A stretch of 64,000 nucleotides of DNA from Nematostella vectensis (lineage: Eukaryota > Cnidaria > Anthozoa > Actiniaria > Edwardsiidae). Below, piece after piece: positions 58,106 through 64,000 of the stretch. The stretch is taken from positions 21,977,002 to 22,041,001 of the forward strand of contig NC_064034.1 in the NCBI RefSeq assembly GCF_932526225.1, given 5' to 3'. A program made the translations under genes and the position numbers. How positions within the stretch are numbered: position 1 is the first letter of the stretch; each line of letters begins with the position of its first letter. The notes under the pieces were generated by a model. It saw only the letters and a program-made list of their open reading frames with translations, searched no databases and was not told the DNA's origin.

Positions 58106-58566
58106 AGTAGTATGACGGGGTATGTCTGAACTGAATAATGAATAAAATTAGCGTTGTAAACTGCTCAGGAATGTATGGAATGTGACAAGCTGTCAACATG
58201 TCAAAAAAAAGAAAATGCAAGATTATGCAAATGGAGCTCAGGAGATGCGTGACAAGCGTGGGAAAAAGCAAGATTATGCAAATTTCAGACTCGGGGGAAT
58301 GCACGACAAGCGTGAAGAGTGAGAAGGAGGTTGATTTAGGGTTGTTTTAGACCATGATGGCGGAGCGAGAGCGTACTTACGGCGTGGCGAACGGTGTGAG
58401 GACGGAGGTGTTGCAGGATCCAAAGCGGTTTTTCACGCTGGTGTGGGATACGAAGATTAAGATTCTCGACGTCACGTTTGAAAGGGATCGAGAGGCGATT
58501 CGATTGTGGTGGAGTACGTCGCCGCCAAGCGTGGGAGTGACGAGGAACCTTCTGAACGGGAGGATA
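58106..58566 (+). repeat. Left terminal inverted repeat of the Polinton-like element
   Basis: About 461 bp, nearly identical in inverted form to 63127-63602. It differs by a roughly 20-bp deletion in the repeated AAGATTATGCAAAT region and a 5-bp duplication (CGATT, 58496-58505). Two ATGCAAAT octamers lie at 58225-58232 and 58276-58283. It contains the start of a TIR-borne ORF. Confidence 0.93.
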
Positions 58567-58569
58567 TAG
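58354..58569 (+). pseudogene. Left copy of the TIR-borne ORF, frameshifted (71 aa)
   Basis: It starts MMAERERTYGVANGVRTEV, identical to the ORF of the right TIR. A 5-bp CGATT duplication at about 58496-58505 shifts the frame, so the copy ends at 71 residues instead of 137. The second half of the intact ORF lies outside the TIR and is not present here. Confidence 0.75.
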
Positions 58570-58688
58570 TGGCCGAGAATGCGTGACAGGCGATGACGTC
58601 AATGTCACGATGCATGAAGATAACAAGGCCGACGGGATTCCTGTGTCACCGTGTCACCCTGTGAATTAGGGTGTTGTTTTTTTGACCC

Positions 58689-59276
58689 ATGATGGCGACT
58701 AGCAGTGTTGTCTTGGAGCGGACCGAGGAGTGCCACAGGCACAGTGGTTCGACGATTCCCACGCTGGGACGGGTGGAAGTGTATTCGTTTAGAGATTCGT
58801 CTGGAGAGAAGCGGTGGCCTTACCGAGCAGAATGGGTTGGGCCCGAGGATGTCTACATTGGTCCTACAACTCCAACGATTATGAGGAGCAAGTGGTGGAG
58901 TCCTCTTTGGGATGAGAAGATGAGGGCGAGGCGTCGGGCAGGTGTCCTTTGGGATCCAAGGACGATGGGTCTTTTAAACGACGAGGAGGTGACGAAGAAC
59001 TACTTCACAGACGTGTTGCTTCGCAAGTCATCGTTGATGCGAGACCTTCCGGAGCTGGCAAACAAGCGTCTGTTGTGTTGGTGCATCATACCCCATCATG
59101 CTAGGTGGTGTGATGGTCGCCTCGGGTGTCATGGTCAACCCTTGTGTCATGGCCACCTCTTGCAACGTCTTTACGCGTACGGTGTGTGTCACCACGAGGA
59201 CCCTGAGCTGGAGGCCCTTGCGAAGGATTTAGGGGTGGATCTGAGCGCAGTGTTTCCACTACGGAGGGAACGTTAG
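58689..59276 (+). CDS. DUF4326-like protein, 195 aa
   Basis: Starts MMATSSVVLERTEE at an ATGATGG context. Residues 28-75 (RVEVYSFRD... DVYIGPTTPTIMRSKWWSPLW) and 118-156 (RDLPELANKRLLCWC, then GCHGQPLCHGHLL) follow the layout of DUF4326: a YIG...SKWxxP segment, then LxGKxLxCWC...PCHGDVL. Between CWC (130-132) and CHG (153-155) there are about 20 residues where the family usually has a few, and CHG occurs twice; short repeats of GGTGTCATGG in the DNA suggest a local expansion. Biochemical function of the domain is unknown to me. It is the only full-length gene on this strand. DUF4326 is not part of the standard Polinton gene set as I know it. Confidence 0.65.
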   Translation: MMATSSVVLERTEECHRHSGSTIPTLGRVEVYSFRDSSGEKRWPYRAEWVGPEDVYIGPTTPTIMRSKWWSPLWDEKMRARRRAGVLWDPRTMGLLNDEEVTKNYFTDVLLRKSSLMRDLPELANKRLLCWCIIPHHARWCDGRLGCHGQPLCHGHLLQRLYAYGVCHHEDPELEALAKDLGVDLSAVFPLRRER

Positions 59277-59350
59277 AACAGTGCAACGACACGACGTTAT
59301 TTTTTTACTGATTTTTATTTCAGATCATGATGACAAGTACATGTACAGGC

Positions 59351-59542
59351 TTAGTCTGAATAAAGAGAGTGTTGTTTTTCCATCGTGTCTTGGTCTGGGT
59401 CTAGGGACTGCAGGGTGTGTAGGAGGTCTCGAGCGAGTAGCGTGAGAGCCAGGCGTCCTCCGCAGTAAGCGCCTAGTGCGAGAGCTGTTCCCGTGAAGAA
59501 GGCTAAGGTCAGGGTGGTGAGAGCAGGGACGAGTCCTGACAT
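59351..59542 (-). CDS. Small membrane protein, 63 aa, unidentified
   Basis: MSGLVPALTTLTLAFFTG and ALALGAYCGGRLALTLLA form one long hydrophobic segment (residues 4-36), followed by a polar tail. It is the last gene of the leftward set, 50 bp after the preceding stop, and ends about 75 bp from the stop of the convergent DUF4326-like gene. It could be a single-pass virion or membrane-active protein. No family recognised. Confidence 0.5.
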   Translation of the reverse strand: MSGLVPALTTLTLAFFTGTALALGAYCGGRLALTLLARDLLHTLQSLDPDQDTMEKQHSLYSD

Positions 59543-59592
59543 GGCTGTTTTGCTTTTTGGTAGACGTCGAGTTCGAAGGTTTGTTTGAGGAG

Positions 59593-60012
59593 TTATCCCA
59601 GCTGGTTTTCGAGCAGGTCTCGGTAGAGGTTCAAGGCTTTGCGTCTCTTGTGACTCAGTTGACCCAGAGCGAGGCTGCGAAGTTCGGCTTCAAAGAGTTG
59701 GTAGATTTTTTCGGTAAAGCGGCGAATGTGGTTGGGGTTAACACACTGGCGGACCAGAAGGCGTTCTCCGTGTTCTCCGTCACCAAACGGCAAATTGAGG
59801 TTGTTCTTTTTCGTTTTCGTGTTGGTGTGCTGCGGTGGAGGACGTGCTTGCCATGGTGAAACAAGGTCCGAAATGACGGGTGACACTTGGTAGGATCTTT
59901 TTTCTTTCTTTGGGTTTGGGAGTGAGTGACAGGTGACAGGTGGTGTGACGTGAGGAACAGGAATGCAAAAATCGAAAAACCATCGCTTCATTAGCACATT
60001 GAAGGTAAACAT
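59593..60012 (-). CDS. Hypothetical basic protein, up to 139 aa, start uncertain
   Basis: The C-terminal half (ERLLVRQCVNPNHIRRFTEK, then IYQLFEAELRSLALG, ending YRDLLENQLG) is charged and helical and looks like real coding sequence. The N-terminal half is proline-rich and less convincing. The best initiation context on this strand (ACCATGG, start 59855) belongs to another frame that stops at about 59782, so a frameshift may separate the true start from this C-terminus. No family recognised. Confidence 0.45.
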   Translation of the reverse strand: MFTFNVLMKRWFFDFCIPVPHVTPPVTCHSLPNPKKEKRSYQVSPVISDLVSPWQARPPPQHTNTKTKKNNLNLPFGDGEHGERLLVRQCVNPNHIRRFTEKIYQLFEAELRSLALGQLSHKRRKALNLYRDLLENQLG

Positions 60013-60178
60013 TAGGGAAGGTATGGCGGACCGTTTACGGGAGAGAGAAGAAGAAGAGACGTGACACTGTTTTTTTTTTTTTTAAATAAACGTTTTATTA
60101 CTAGGGTCTTGGTTTTTTAGTGGTGTTATCGTCTTTTTTAGTAGCGGGACCATGTCTTGACGGGTTGCCGTGTGGGTT
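60013..60178. other. Gap with a T-run
   Basis: A T-run at 60070-60082 followed by AATAAA (60084) may hold a poly-A signal for + strand transcripts. No ORF is supported. Confidence 0.3.
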
Positions 60179-60670
60179 TCATCTTTTTTCGCCGTCGCTG
60201 GGTGAGATAGTCGGCGAGATCGGGCAGGGTGGAGGGGGGCGAGGGTCCCAAGCTGCTTTAGCCTTGCGCATCGGTTGCCGCTTCTTCTTGGCCAGTAGGG
60301 TCATGAGGGGTCTCTTCCGAGGCGTCTGGAGGGGTGGGACGGGTAGGTCCAGGTCCAGCTCCGGCTCGGGAAGAGGTGCGGGTTGGGGTTGCGGTGCTGC
60401 TACAGCGGCTCTCGAGGCTCCAGGAAGTTGAGCGAGGCGACCCATGGCTCGGTACTCGTTGTAGAGTTGAGCGTACCTTTGAATCCGGACGTCGGGAGGG
60501 AGGGTGCTGTCTTCGAGAAGGGCTCGCAGGCGTCGCTCCATAGACACCATGATTTGGAGTTCAGGGGCTGCGGTCCACCGACGTTCGGTGACGAGTCCTT
60601 GGACGATCTCCTCGGGCACCAGGGCCATGCGACGCAAGGCGGGTGTGGGTGGCGTCTTGCGGGTGGGCAT
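60179..60670 (-). CDS. Polinton/adintovirus-associated small protein (LVPEEI family), 163 aa
   Basis: It starts MPTRKTPPTP, then MALVPEEIVQGLVTERRWTA, MERRLRALLEDSTLPPD and YAQLYNEYRAMG, followed by a proline/alanine-rich linker and a basic tail (KKKRQPMRK). The LVPE...L...L...L...Y..Y pattern is known to me as a recurrent companion of the protein encoded next to it in animal Polinton/adintovirus-like elements; its role there is not established. It follows the 61304-60717 gene by 46 bp in the same direction. The assignment is by pattern memory, not alignment. Confidence 0.6.
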   Translation of the reverse strand: MPTRKTPPTPALRRMALVPEEIVQGLVTERRWTAAPELQIMVSMERRLRALLEDSTLPPDVRIQRYAQLYNEYRAMGRLAQLPGASRAAVAAPQPQPAPLPEPELDLDLPVPPLQTPRKRPLMTLLAKKKRQPMRKAKAAWDPRPPPPCPISPTISPSDGEKR

Positions 60671-60716
60671 GGTGGCGGCGCGAACTGAAGGGTTTGGGGG
60701 GTGGGTCCTTCCTTTT

Positions 60717-61304
60717 CTAGGCTGCGATCAACTGTCGGCCGAGGTTTAGCCCAAGTTTGGGTTGGGCTCTAGGTAGGGGTTGGGGGTCGTCGTCGTCAAG
60801 GTCTTCGACGGGAGGAAGGCGTCGGCGCTTAGGCTGACGTGGGAGTGGGAGGTCGAGGTGGTCCTTGATCGGCTCGCGACCATGGTGCTTGAAGAGACGG
60901 GTGGCGTTGGGGGCCTTGTCTTGGGCACTGTCTAGCATGTGACCCACCATCCCTCCAGCGAGGGGGAGGGCCACGTTTTTGGCGAGGGCGGGGAGGTAGC
61001 GTTTGGCCACGGCCGGGAGAAGGGCAGCCAGAGCGTTCCCTCCACGTTGTTGGAGGACCTGACGGCGGCGGCTGGCCAATTTACGGGTGGCCAGGGTTCG
61101 GAGTTGGTTTCGGTGGGGGAACAGTTTCCGGTACATCCCACGACTCAAGGGAATGTTTTGGTTGACGACATTGAGGGCCAGTTCGCTGAGGGTGTTGATT
61201 TGTCCCGGGGTCGCGTGGAGGACCAGTTTCTTACGTACTGCAGGAGAAGCTTTACCGAGGACTTGGAGAAAGGTGGGGTTGCGTCGTAGGCGTCCGGTCA
61301 TGGC
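60717..61304 (-). CDS. Polinton/adintovirus-associated pX/pVI-like protein, 195 aa from the chosen start
   Basis: The chosen start is the ATG at 61304 (GCCATGA context), because the conserved part begins there: MTGRLRRNPTFLQVLGKASP, then LHATPGQINTLSELALNVVN, PLSRGMYRKLFPHRNQLRTL and LQQRGGNALAALLP, then a hydrophobic segment (YLPALAKNVALPLAGGMVG). The tail is acidic/basic, with PKRRRLPPVEDLDDDD. The frame extends upstream to 61478, but that stretch is threonine-rich and unlike the family. This family is widespread in animal genomes beside packaging ATPases and is compared with adenovirus core or membrane-lytic proteins; function is inferred. Confidence 0.7.
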   Translation of the reverse strand, partial: AMTGRLRRNPTFLQVLGKASPAVRKKLVLHATPGQINTLSELALNVVNQNIPLSRGMYRKLFPHRNQLRTLATRKLASRRRQVLQQRGGNALAALLPAVAKRYLPALAKNVALPLAGGMVGHMLDSAQDKAPNATRLFKHHGREPIKDHLDLPLPRQPKRRRLPPVEDLDDDDPQPLPRAQPKLGLNLGRQLIAA

Positions 61305-61437
61305 GAGACCTACTATTTCCCTCGTATCTTCTTGATCAACGGTGGGAGGAAGAGCGAGGCGGCGATGGGGAGGAGGGCACTGGCGGGACCTTTCCCACGT
61401 TGTTGTTGTTGTCGTCGTCGTCGGGTGCGTTGTGGGC

Positions 61438-62142
61438 CTAGACCCGGCTTTTTTGTAGATCCCTCTTGCGCGGCGCATGATGAACGAATGGTGGGTGGCA
61501 GGGTGGGGTTCCGAGCTTTATCAAAAAATGTCCTTCAAGAAGGGAAGGAGGCTCGTGAGGAACCCTTGGCAGGTCCCAAAGAAGGGGGGTGGTCACTCCA
61601 AGGGTGACGGTTGGCCAGTCCCCCACCCCATTGGGTGGGCCGTGGGGGTGGGTCTGAGAACCCCACCTGGGCGGCATGGAGGGCCGTGTCGAGGTCAGCG
61701 GTACTTCCTCCACCATGTTGGTTGCGTTCGCGGAGGAAGGGGGGGTTCGGTCCCGATAAAGTACCCCTGGCCTTCGTGTTGGGTGGGGTAGACGGTTTGG
61801 GCACGCCAGTTCCGGCCCAGTTGTTCGAGGCGGATGTCGGGAACGAGGGGGGAGGCCTCCACCCCGTTGTTGGGTGCTGACGGTATGGGTGGTGGTCTCC
61901 GTGATGGGGCCCCAGCGCTGGGTGGACGTCTTAGATCGCGTGGTGGTCCGCGTGGTGTGGCGCTTTCCTTTTCCTTGCCCTCGGACGAGGTGGGTGTACT
62001 CTTTCAGTTTCTTTCGTAGCCGTTTGTTCCGTCGGGCTTGAGCGTCGGAGGGGTTGGCCTCAGTACCCACGAGACGATGGAGAGGGGTTCTTTTCCACCC
62101 TCGGGGCTGCGTTTCGTCCACGGTGATGGTGGAAGCCATCAT
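61438..62142 (-). CDS. Proline/basic-rich protein, 234 aa, probably frameshifted at its 3' end
   Basis: It starts MMASTITVDETQPRGWKRT and overlaps the 3' end of the ATPase gene by 83 bp in another frame. The N-terminus is highly basic (ARRNKRLRKKLKEYTHLVRG); the rest is low in complexity and rich in P, T and H. At a run of six A (61523-61528 on the + strand) another frame opens; it stays open to a stop at about 61317 and encodes an arginine/glutamine-rich stretch followed by a hydrophobic end with a basic tip, which looks more protein-like than the current C-terminus. The run may mark a lesion or a slip site. No family recognised. Confidence 0.5.
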   Translation of the reverse strand: MMASTITVDETQPRGWKRTPLHRLVGTEANPSDAQARRNKRLRKKLKEYTHLVRGQGKGKRHTTRTTTRSKTSTQRWGPITETTTHTVSTQQRGGGLPPRSRHPPRTTGPELACPNRLPHPTRRPGVLYRDRTPPSSANATNMVEEVPLTSTRPSMPPRWGSQTHPHGPPNGVGDWPTVTLGVTTPLLWDLPRVPHEPPSLLEGHFLIKLGTPPCHPPFVHHAPRKRDLQKSRV

Positions 62143-62875
62143 CTGGACCGGGCTGTGGTTCTGGGGTGACTGGGGATGGGGGAAGGAGCCGACGTTGTTT
62201 TATCGACTTGACGTGGTCCCCACGTTCCTCAGGGGTGAGGTCCTCCTCCCGGCAGTAGACCCGTGTGGGACGGTGAGGGAGGACGTGAGTACGGAGCCTA
62301 CAGCGGTTGGGGGTGCTGGGGTGGAAGTCGAAGTAGAGGTAACCCCAAGGATCACGGGTGGCGTGCTCGAAGGCTTCCATGACCTGGTGGACGCGGCCCG
62401 GGAAGGCTTGCATAGCGAGCTGGCGTACGGCCAGTTGGTCCCGAGGGTTTCCGAAGCAGAAGACCCCGTGGGTGTTGAAGCTGAGCGTGCGTATATCCTT
62501 TTTTTGTTGGAAGAGGTTCTGGGTGATCAAGATCACCGTGATGTCGTGATGGTGGGACTCGAGAGTGAACAGGCTCTTGAGGCGGGGCGCGTCCTCCATC
62601 AGATCGTCAATGACCAAGAGTCCCGGAGTGTCGTGGGGACCGAACAGGGCTGCGGCGTTCTCGGGGAGCCCGTGGTGGAACTCGACGCCATCGCGTTTGG
62701 CCATGAGATCGTACGCGGGTTGGGGCTCCGCGTAGCAGTAGATGATGCGAAGGAAGGGTTTGTCGAAGCATCGGGGGTGATGGTGGATGAGTTGTTGAAT
62801 GAGGGTAGTTTTCCCACACTGACTCGGACCCACCACCATCAGGCTGCAGGGCGTGTGGATGCGTTCGTCTTCCAT
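62060..62875 (-). CDS. FtsK/HerA-type DNA packaging ATPase (Polinton/adintovirus A32-like), 271 aa
   Basis: Walker A is GPSQCGKTT (residues 16-24), Walker B LLVIDDL (86-92), and a sensor ILITQNLFQQ (115-124) follows, in the order and spacing of A32-like packaging ATPases of Polintons, adintoviruses and virophages. The ATPase would pump DNA into a capsid. The ~60-residue C-terminal tail (from about 210) is proline-rich and overlaps the start of the next gene. It lies 45 bp after the stop of the TIR-borne ORF, in the same direction. No lesion is seen in the conserved part. No capsid gene is present in the element, so the ATPase would need a capsid supplied by another element. Confidence 0.9.
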   Translation of the reverse strand: MEDERIHTPCSLMVVGPSQCGKTTLIQQLIHHHPRCFDKPFLRIIYCYAEPQPAYDLMAKRDGVEFHHGLPENAAALFGPHDTPGLLVIDDLMEDAPRLKSLFTLESHHHDITVILITQNLFQQKKDIRTLSFNTHGVFCFGNPRDQLAVRQLAMQAFPGRVHQVMEAFEHATRDPWGYLYFDFHPSTPNRCRLRTHVLPHRPTRVYCREEDLTPEERGDHVKSIKQRRLLPPSPVTPEPQPGPDDGFHHHRGRNAAPRVEKNPSPSSRGY

Positions 62876-62920
62876 GACCGCGAGCGCAAATGCGGGAGAG
62901 GGGAGGGGGACAGGGCTTTT

Positions 62921-63334
62921 TCAAAACACACCCAACGGAAAATACTGAGCCGACACCAGAGACGCCGCCAACTCCTCCTCGATCTTCTCCTTCTGGGTAC
63001 GTAACGCCTCCAACGCGTCACGCTCGGAGTCCGCCCAGGACACGCCACGAACGACGCCCGTCAAGAAGGCCATCACGGTCATCCTCAAGGGTGGTAGGCT
63101 CTCACGAAACCTCTCAGAAGACACGCTATCCTCTCGCTCAGAAGATTCCTCGTCACTCCCACGCTTGGCGGCGACGTACTCCACCACAATCGCCTCTCGA
63201 TCCCTTTCAAACGTGACGTCGAGAATCTCAATCTTCGTGTCCCACACCAGCGTGAAAAACCGCTTTGGATCCTGCGACACCTCTGTCCTCACACCGTTCG
63301 CCACGCCGTAAGTACGCTCTCGCTCCGCCATCAT
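62921..63334 (-). CDS. TIR-borne ORF, intact right copy, 137 aa
   Basis: It starts MMAERERTYGVANGVRTEV within the right TIR, at a GACCATGATGG context, and reads inward. The first ~70 residues are encoded inside the TIR, the rest outside. The N-terminal part has mixed beta character (FFTLVWDTKIEILDVTFERD); the C-terminal part is acidic and helical (DALEALRTQKEKIEEELAAS), so it may form a coiled coil. No homologue recognised. As the first gene after the TIR it may be an early protein. Confidence 0.6.
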   Translation of the reverse strand: MMAERERTYGVANGVRTEVSQDPKRFFTLVWDTKIEILDVTFERDREAIVVEYVAAKRGSDEESSEREDSVSSERFRESLPPLRMTVMAFLTGVVRGVSWADSERDALEALRTQKEKIEEELAASLVSAQYFPLGVF

Positions 63335-63602
63335 GGTCTAAAACAACCCTAAATCAACCTCCTTCTCACTCTTCACGCTTGTCACGCATTCCCCCGAGTC
63401 TGAAATTTGCATAATCTTGCTTTTTCCCACGCTTGTCACGCATCTCCTGAGCTCCATTTGCATAATCTTGCTTTTTCCCACGCTCTCTGATTGGCCCCTT
63501 TTTTTGACAGGTTGACAGCTTGTCACATTCCACACATTCCTGAGCAGTTTACAACGCTAATTTTATTCATTACTCAGTTCAGTCATACCCCCTCATACTA
63601 CT
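63127..63602 (-). repeat. Right terminal inverted repeat of the Polinton-like element
   Basis: About 476 bp, inverted copy of 58106-58566. ATGCAAAT octamers (as complement) lie at 63405-63412 and 63456-63463, each in a direct repeat with GCGTGACAAGCGTGGG and AAAAGCAAGATT. The outer end is followed by the AACGGG duplication (63603-63608). Confidence 0.93.
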
Positions 63603-63608
63603 AACGGG

Positions 63609-64000
63609 CAGCCCGGGAAATGGCGTTTGATTTTCGACCTATCATCGCCTGAGGGCGCTAGTGTGAATGACGGGATTGATCCCGAACAGTTTACCTTGGA
63701 CTACATACGAGTCGACGATATCATTCGCATGGTTGACAAATTCGGCCCGGGGGCTTTAATCGCAAAATTCGGCGTCATGTCGGCGTACCAGAACGTCCCA
63801 TTCCACCCCTCCGATCGTTATCTTTTGGGTATGAGATGGCGCGCACATTATTATGTTGATCTTGCATTGCCGTACGTTCTCCGCTCCGCCCCATACATTT
63901 TCAATACAGTGGCCTCTATGGTGGGGTGGATTCTGGTAAACAATCCTCAAGTGTCGGACATTATGCACTACCTTGACGATTATATTTTGGCGGGCCCACA
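63609..64000 (+). pseudogene. DIRS reverse transcriptase after the Polinton insertion (runs off the window)
   Basis: The frame is open from 63609 to the window end: KWRLIFDLSSPEGASVND, then LIAKFGVMSAYQNVPFHPSD, YVLRSAPYIFNTVASMVGW and MHYLDDYILAGP. The YLDD box (motif C) is intact. In motif A the usual DIRS wording is AKFDVxSAYRN; here the aspartate is glycine (AKFGVMSAYQN), so a metal-binding catalytic residue is lost. Leftward the frame joins that of 57848-58105 once the insert and one AACGGG copy are left out. Confidence 0.85.

Larger units (their letters stand above)
58106..63602. mobile_element. 5.5-kb Polinton/adintovirus-like element without replication or capsid genes
   Basis: TIRs start AGTAGTATGA(C/G)GGGGTATG and are about 460-475 bp long. 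AACGGG is duplicated at 58100-58105 and 63603-63608; a 6-bp target duplication and AG-ended TIRs are typical of Polintons/Mavericks. The interior is intronless and nearly all coding: two genes read rightward from the left TIR and seven leftward from the right TIR, meeting at about 59300. Recognised products are a FtsK/HerA-type packaging ATPase and two small proteins known from Polinton/adintovirus elements. I see no family B polymerase, integrase, adenain-type protease or jelly-roll capsid. GC content is far above the flanking DNA. Confidence 0.85.
55020..64000 (+). mobile_element. DIRS-like retroelement, interrupted and running past the window end
   Basis: A gag-like region (55156-55858) and a reverse transcriptase split into 57848-58105 and 63603-64000 have the same orientation. 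RT wording (FPNLHISKFGVIPKNG before the break; YVLRSAPYIFNTVASMV and YLDDYILAGP after it) is that of DIRS-type elements. Between gag and RT lies a GC-rich minisatellite. The RT is interrupted by the Polinton-like element. Ends, methyltransferase and tyrosine recombinase would be outside the window. Confidence 0.82.

Noticed and set aside
61332-62019. Several plus-strand ORFs rich in G, R and W
   Set aside because: Shadows of the leftward Polinton-like genes, without motifs.
62054-63004. 316-aa plus-strand ORF opposite the ATPase gene
   Set aside because: The opposite strand carries Walker motifs; GC-rich sequence leaves shadow frames open.

Overview
This is a window of animal nuclear DNA, most likely from an anthozoan cnidarian. 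The assignment rests on short exons with GT-AG introns, two conserved animal housekeeping genes, and the mix of mobile families: CR1/L2-like LINEs, a Penelope-like element with hammerhead ribozymes, DIRS, PIF/Harbinger and a Polinton/adintovirus-like element. The species cannot be fixed without a search. No tRNA, rRNA or CRISPR array was found.

Two complete host genes can be assembled exon by exon. ATP6V0B (V-ATPase proteolipid c'' subunit, + strand, 10 exons, 17784-29774) starts 186 bp from a divergent, unidentified gene (16571-17597, - strand), so the space between them looks like a bidirectional promoter; it contains a TCACATGA E-box. LEPROT/LEPROTL1 (endospanin family, - strand, 7 exons, 46722-33828) lies tail-to-tail with ATP6V0B. 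A 54-aa three-exon candidate (2594-7519) is weaker. Splice phases agree across all exons assigned.

Layout: 1-1400 LINE remnant; 4456-6300 Penelope-like element ending in two hammerhead ribozymes; 10.6-15.5 kb a LINE split by a 3.7-kb DNA transposon with a TA target duplication; 16.5-29.8 kb the divergent gene and ATP6V0B; 31.1-33.4 kb three minisatellites; 33.8-46.7 kb LEPROT, with an R2/NeSL-type LINE in one intron and a 4.4-kb minisatellite in another; 47.8-51.3 kb a PIF/Harbinger element; 52.4-54.4 kb inverted repeats and a LINE remnant; 55 kb to the window end a DIRS-like retroelement whose reverse transcriptase is interrupted by a 5.5-kb Polinton-like element (58106-63602).

The two most interesting objects are these. 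(1) A compact, intronless element with about 460-bp terminal inverted repeats and a 6-bp target duplication (AACGGG). It carries a packaging-type ATPase, two Polinton/adintovirus-associated small proteins and a DUF4326-like gene, but no visible polymerase, integrase, protease or capsid gene: a candidate non-autonomous or satellite Polinton. (2) ATP6V0B exon 4, whose 3' end and 5' splice site are tandemly copied nine times, giving eight identical consensus donors of which only the first avoids an immediate stop codon. A smaller donor duplication of the same kind is seen in LEPROT.
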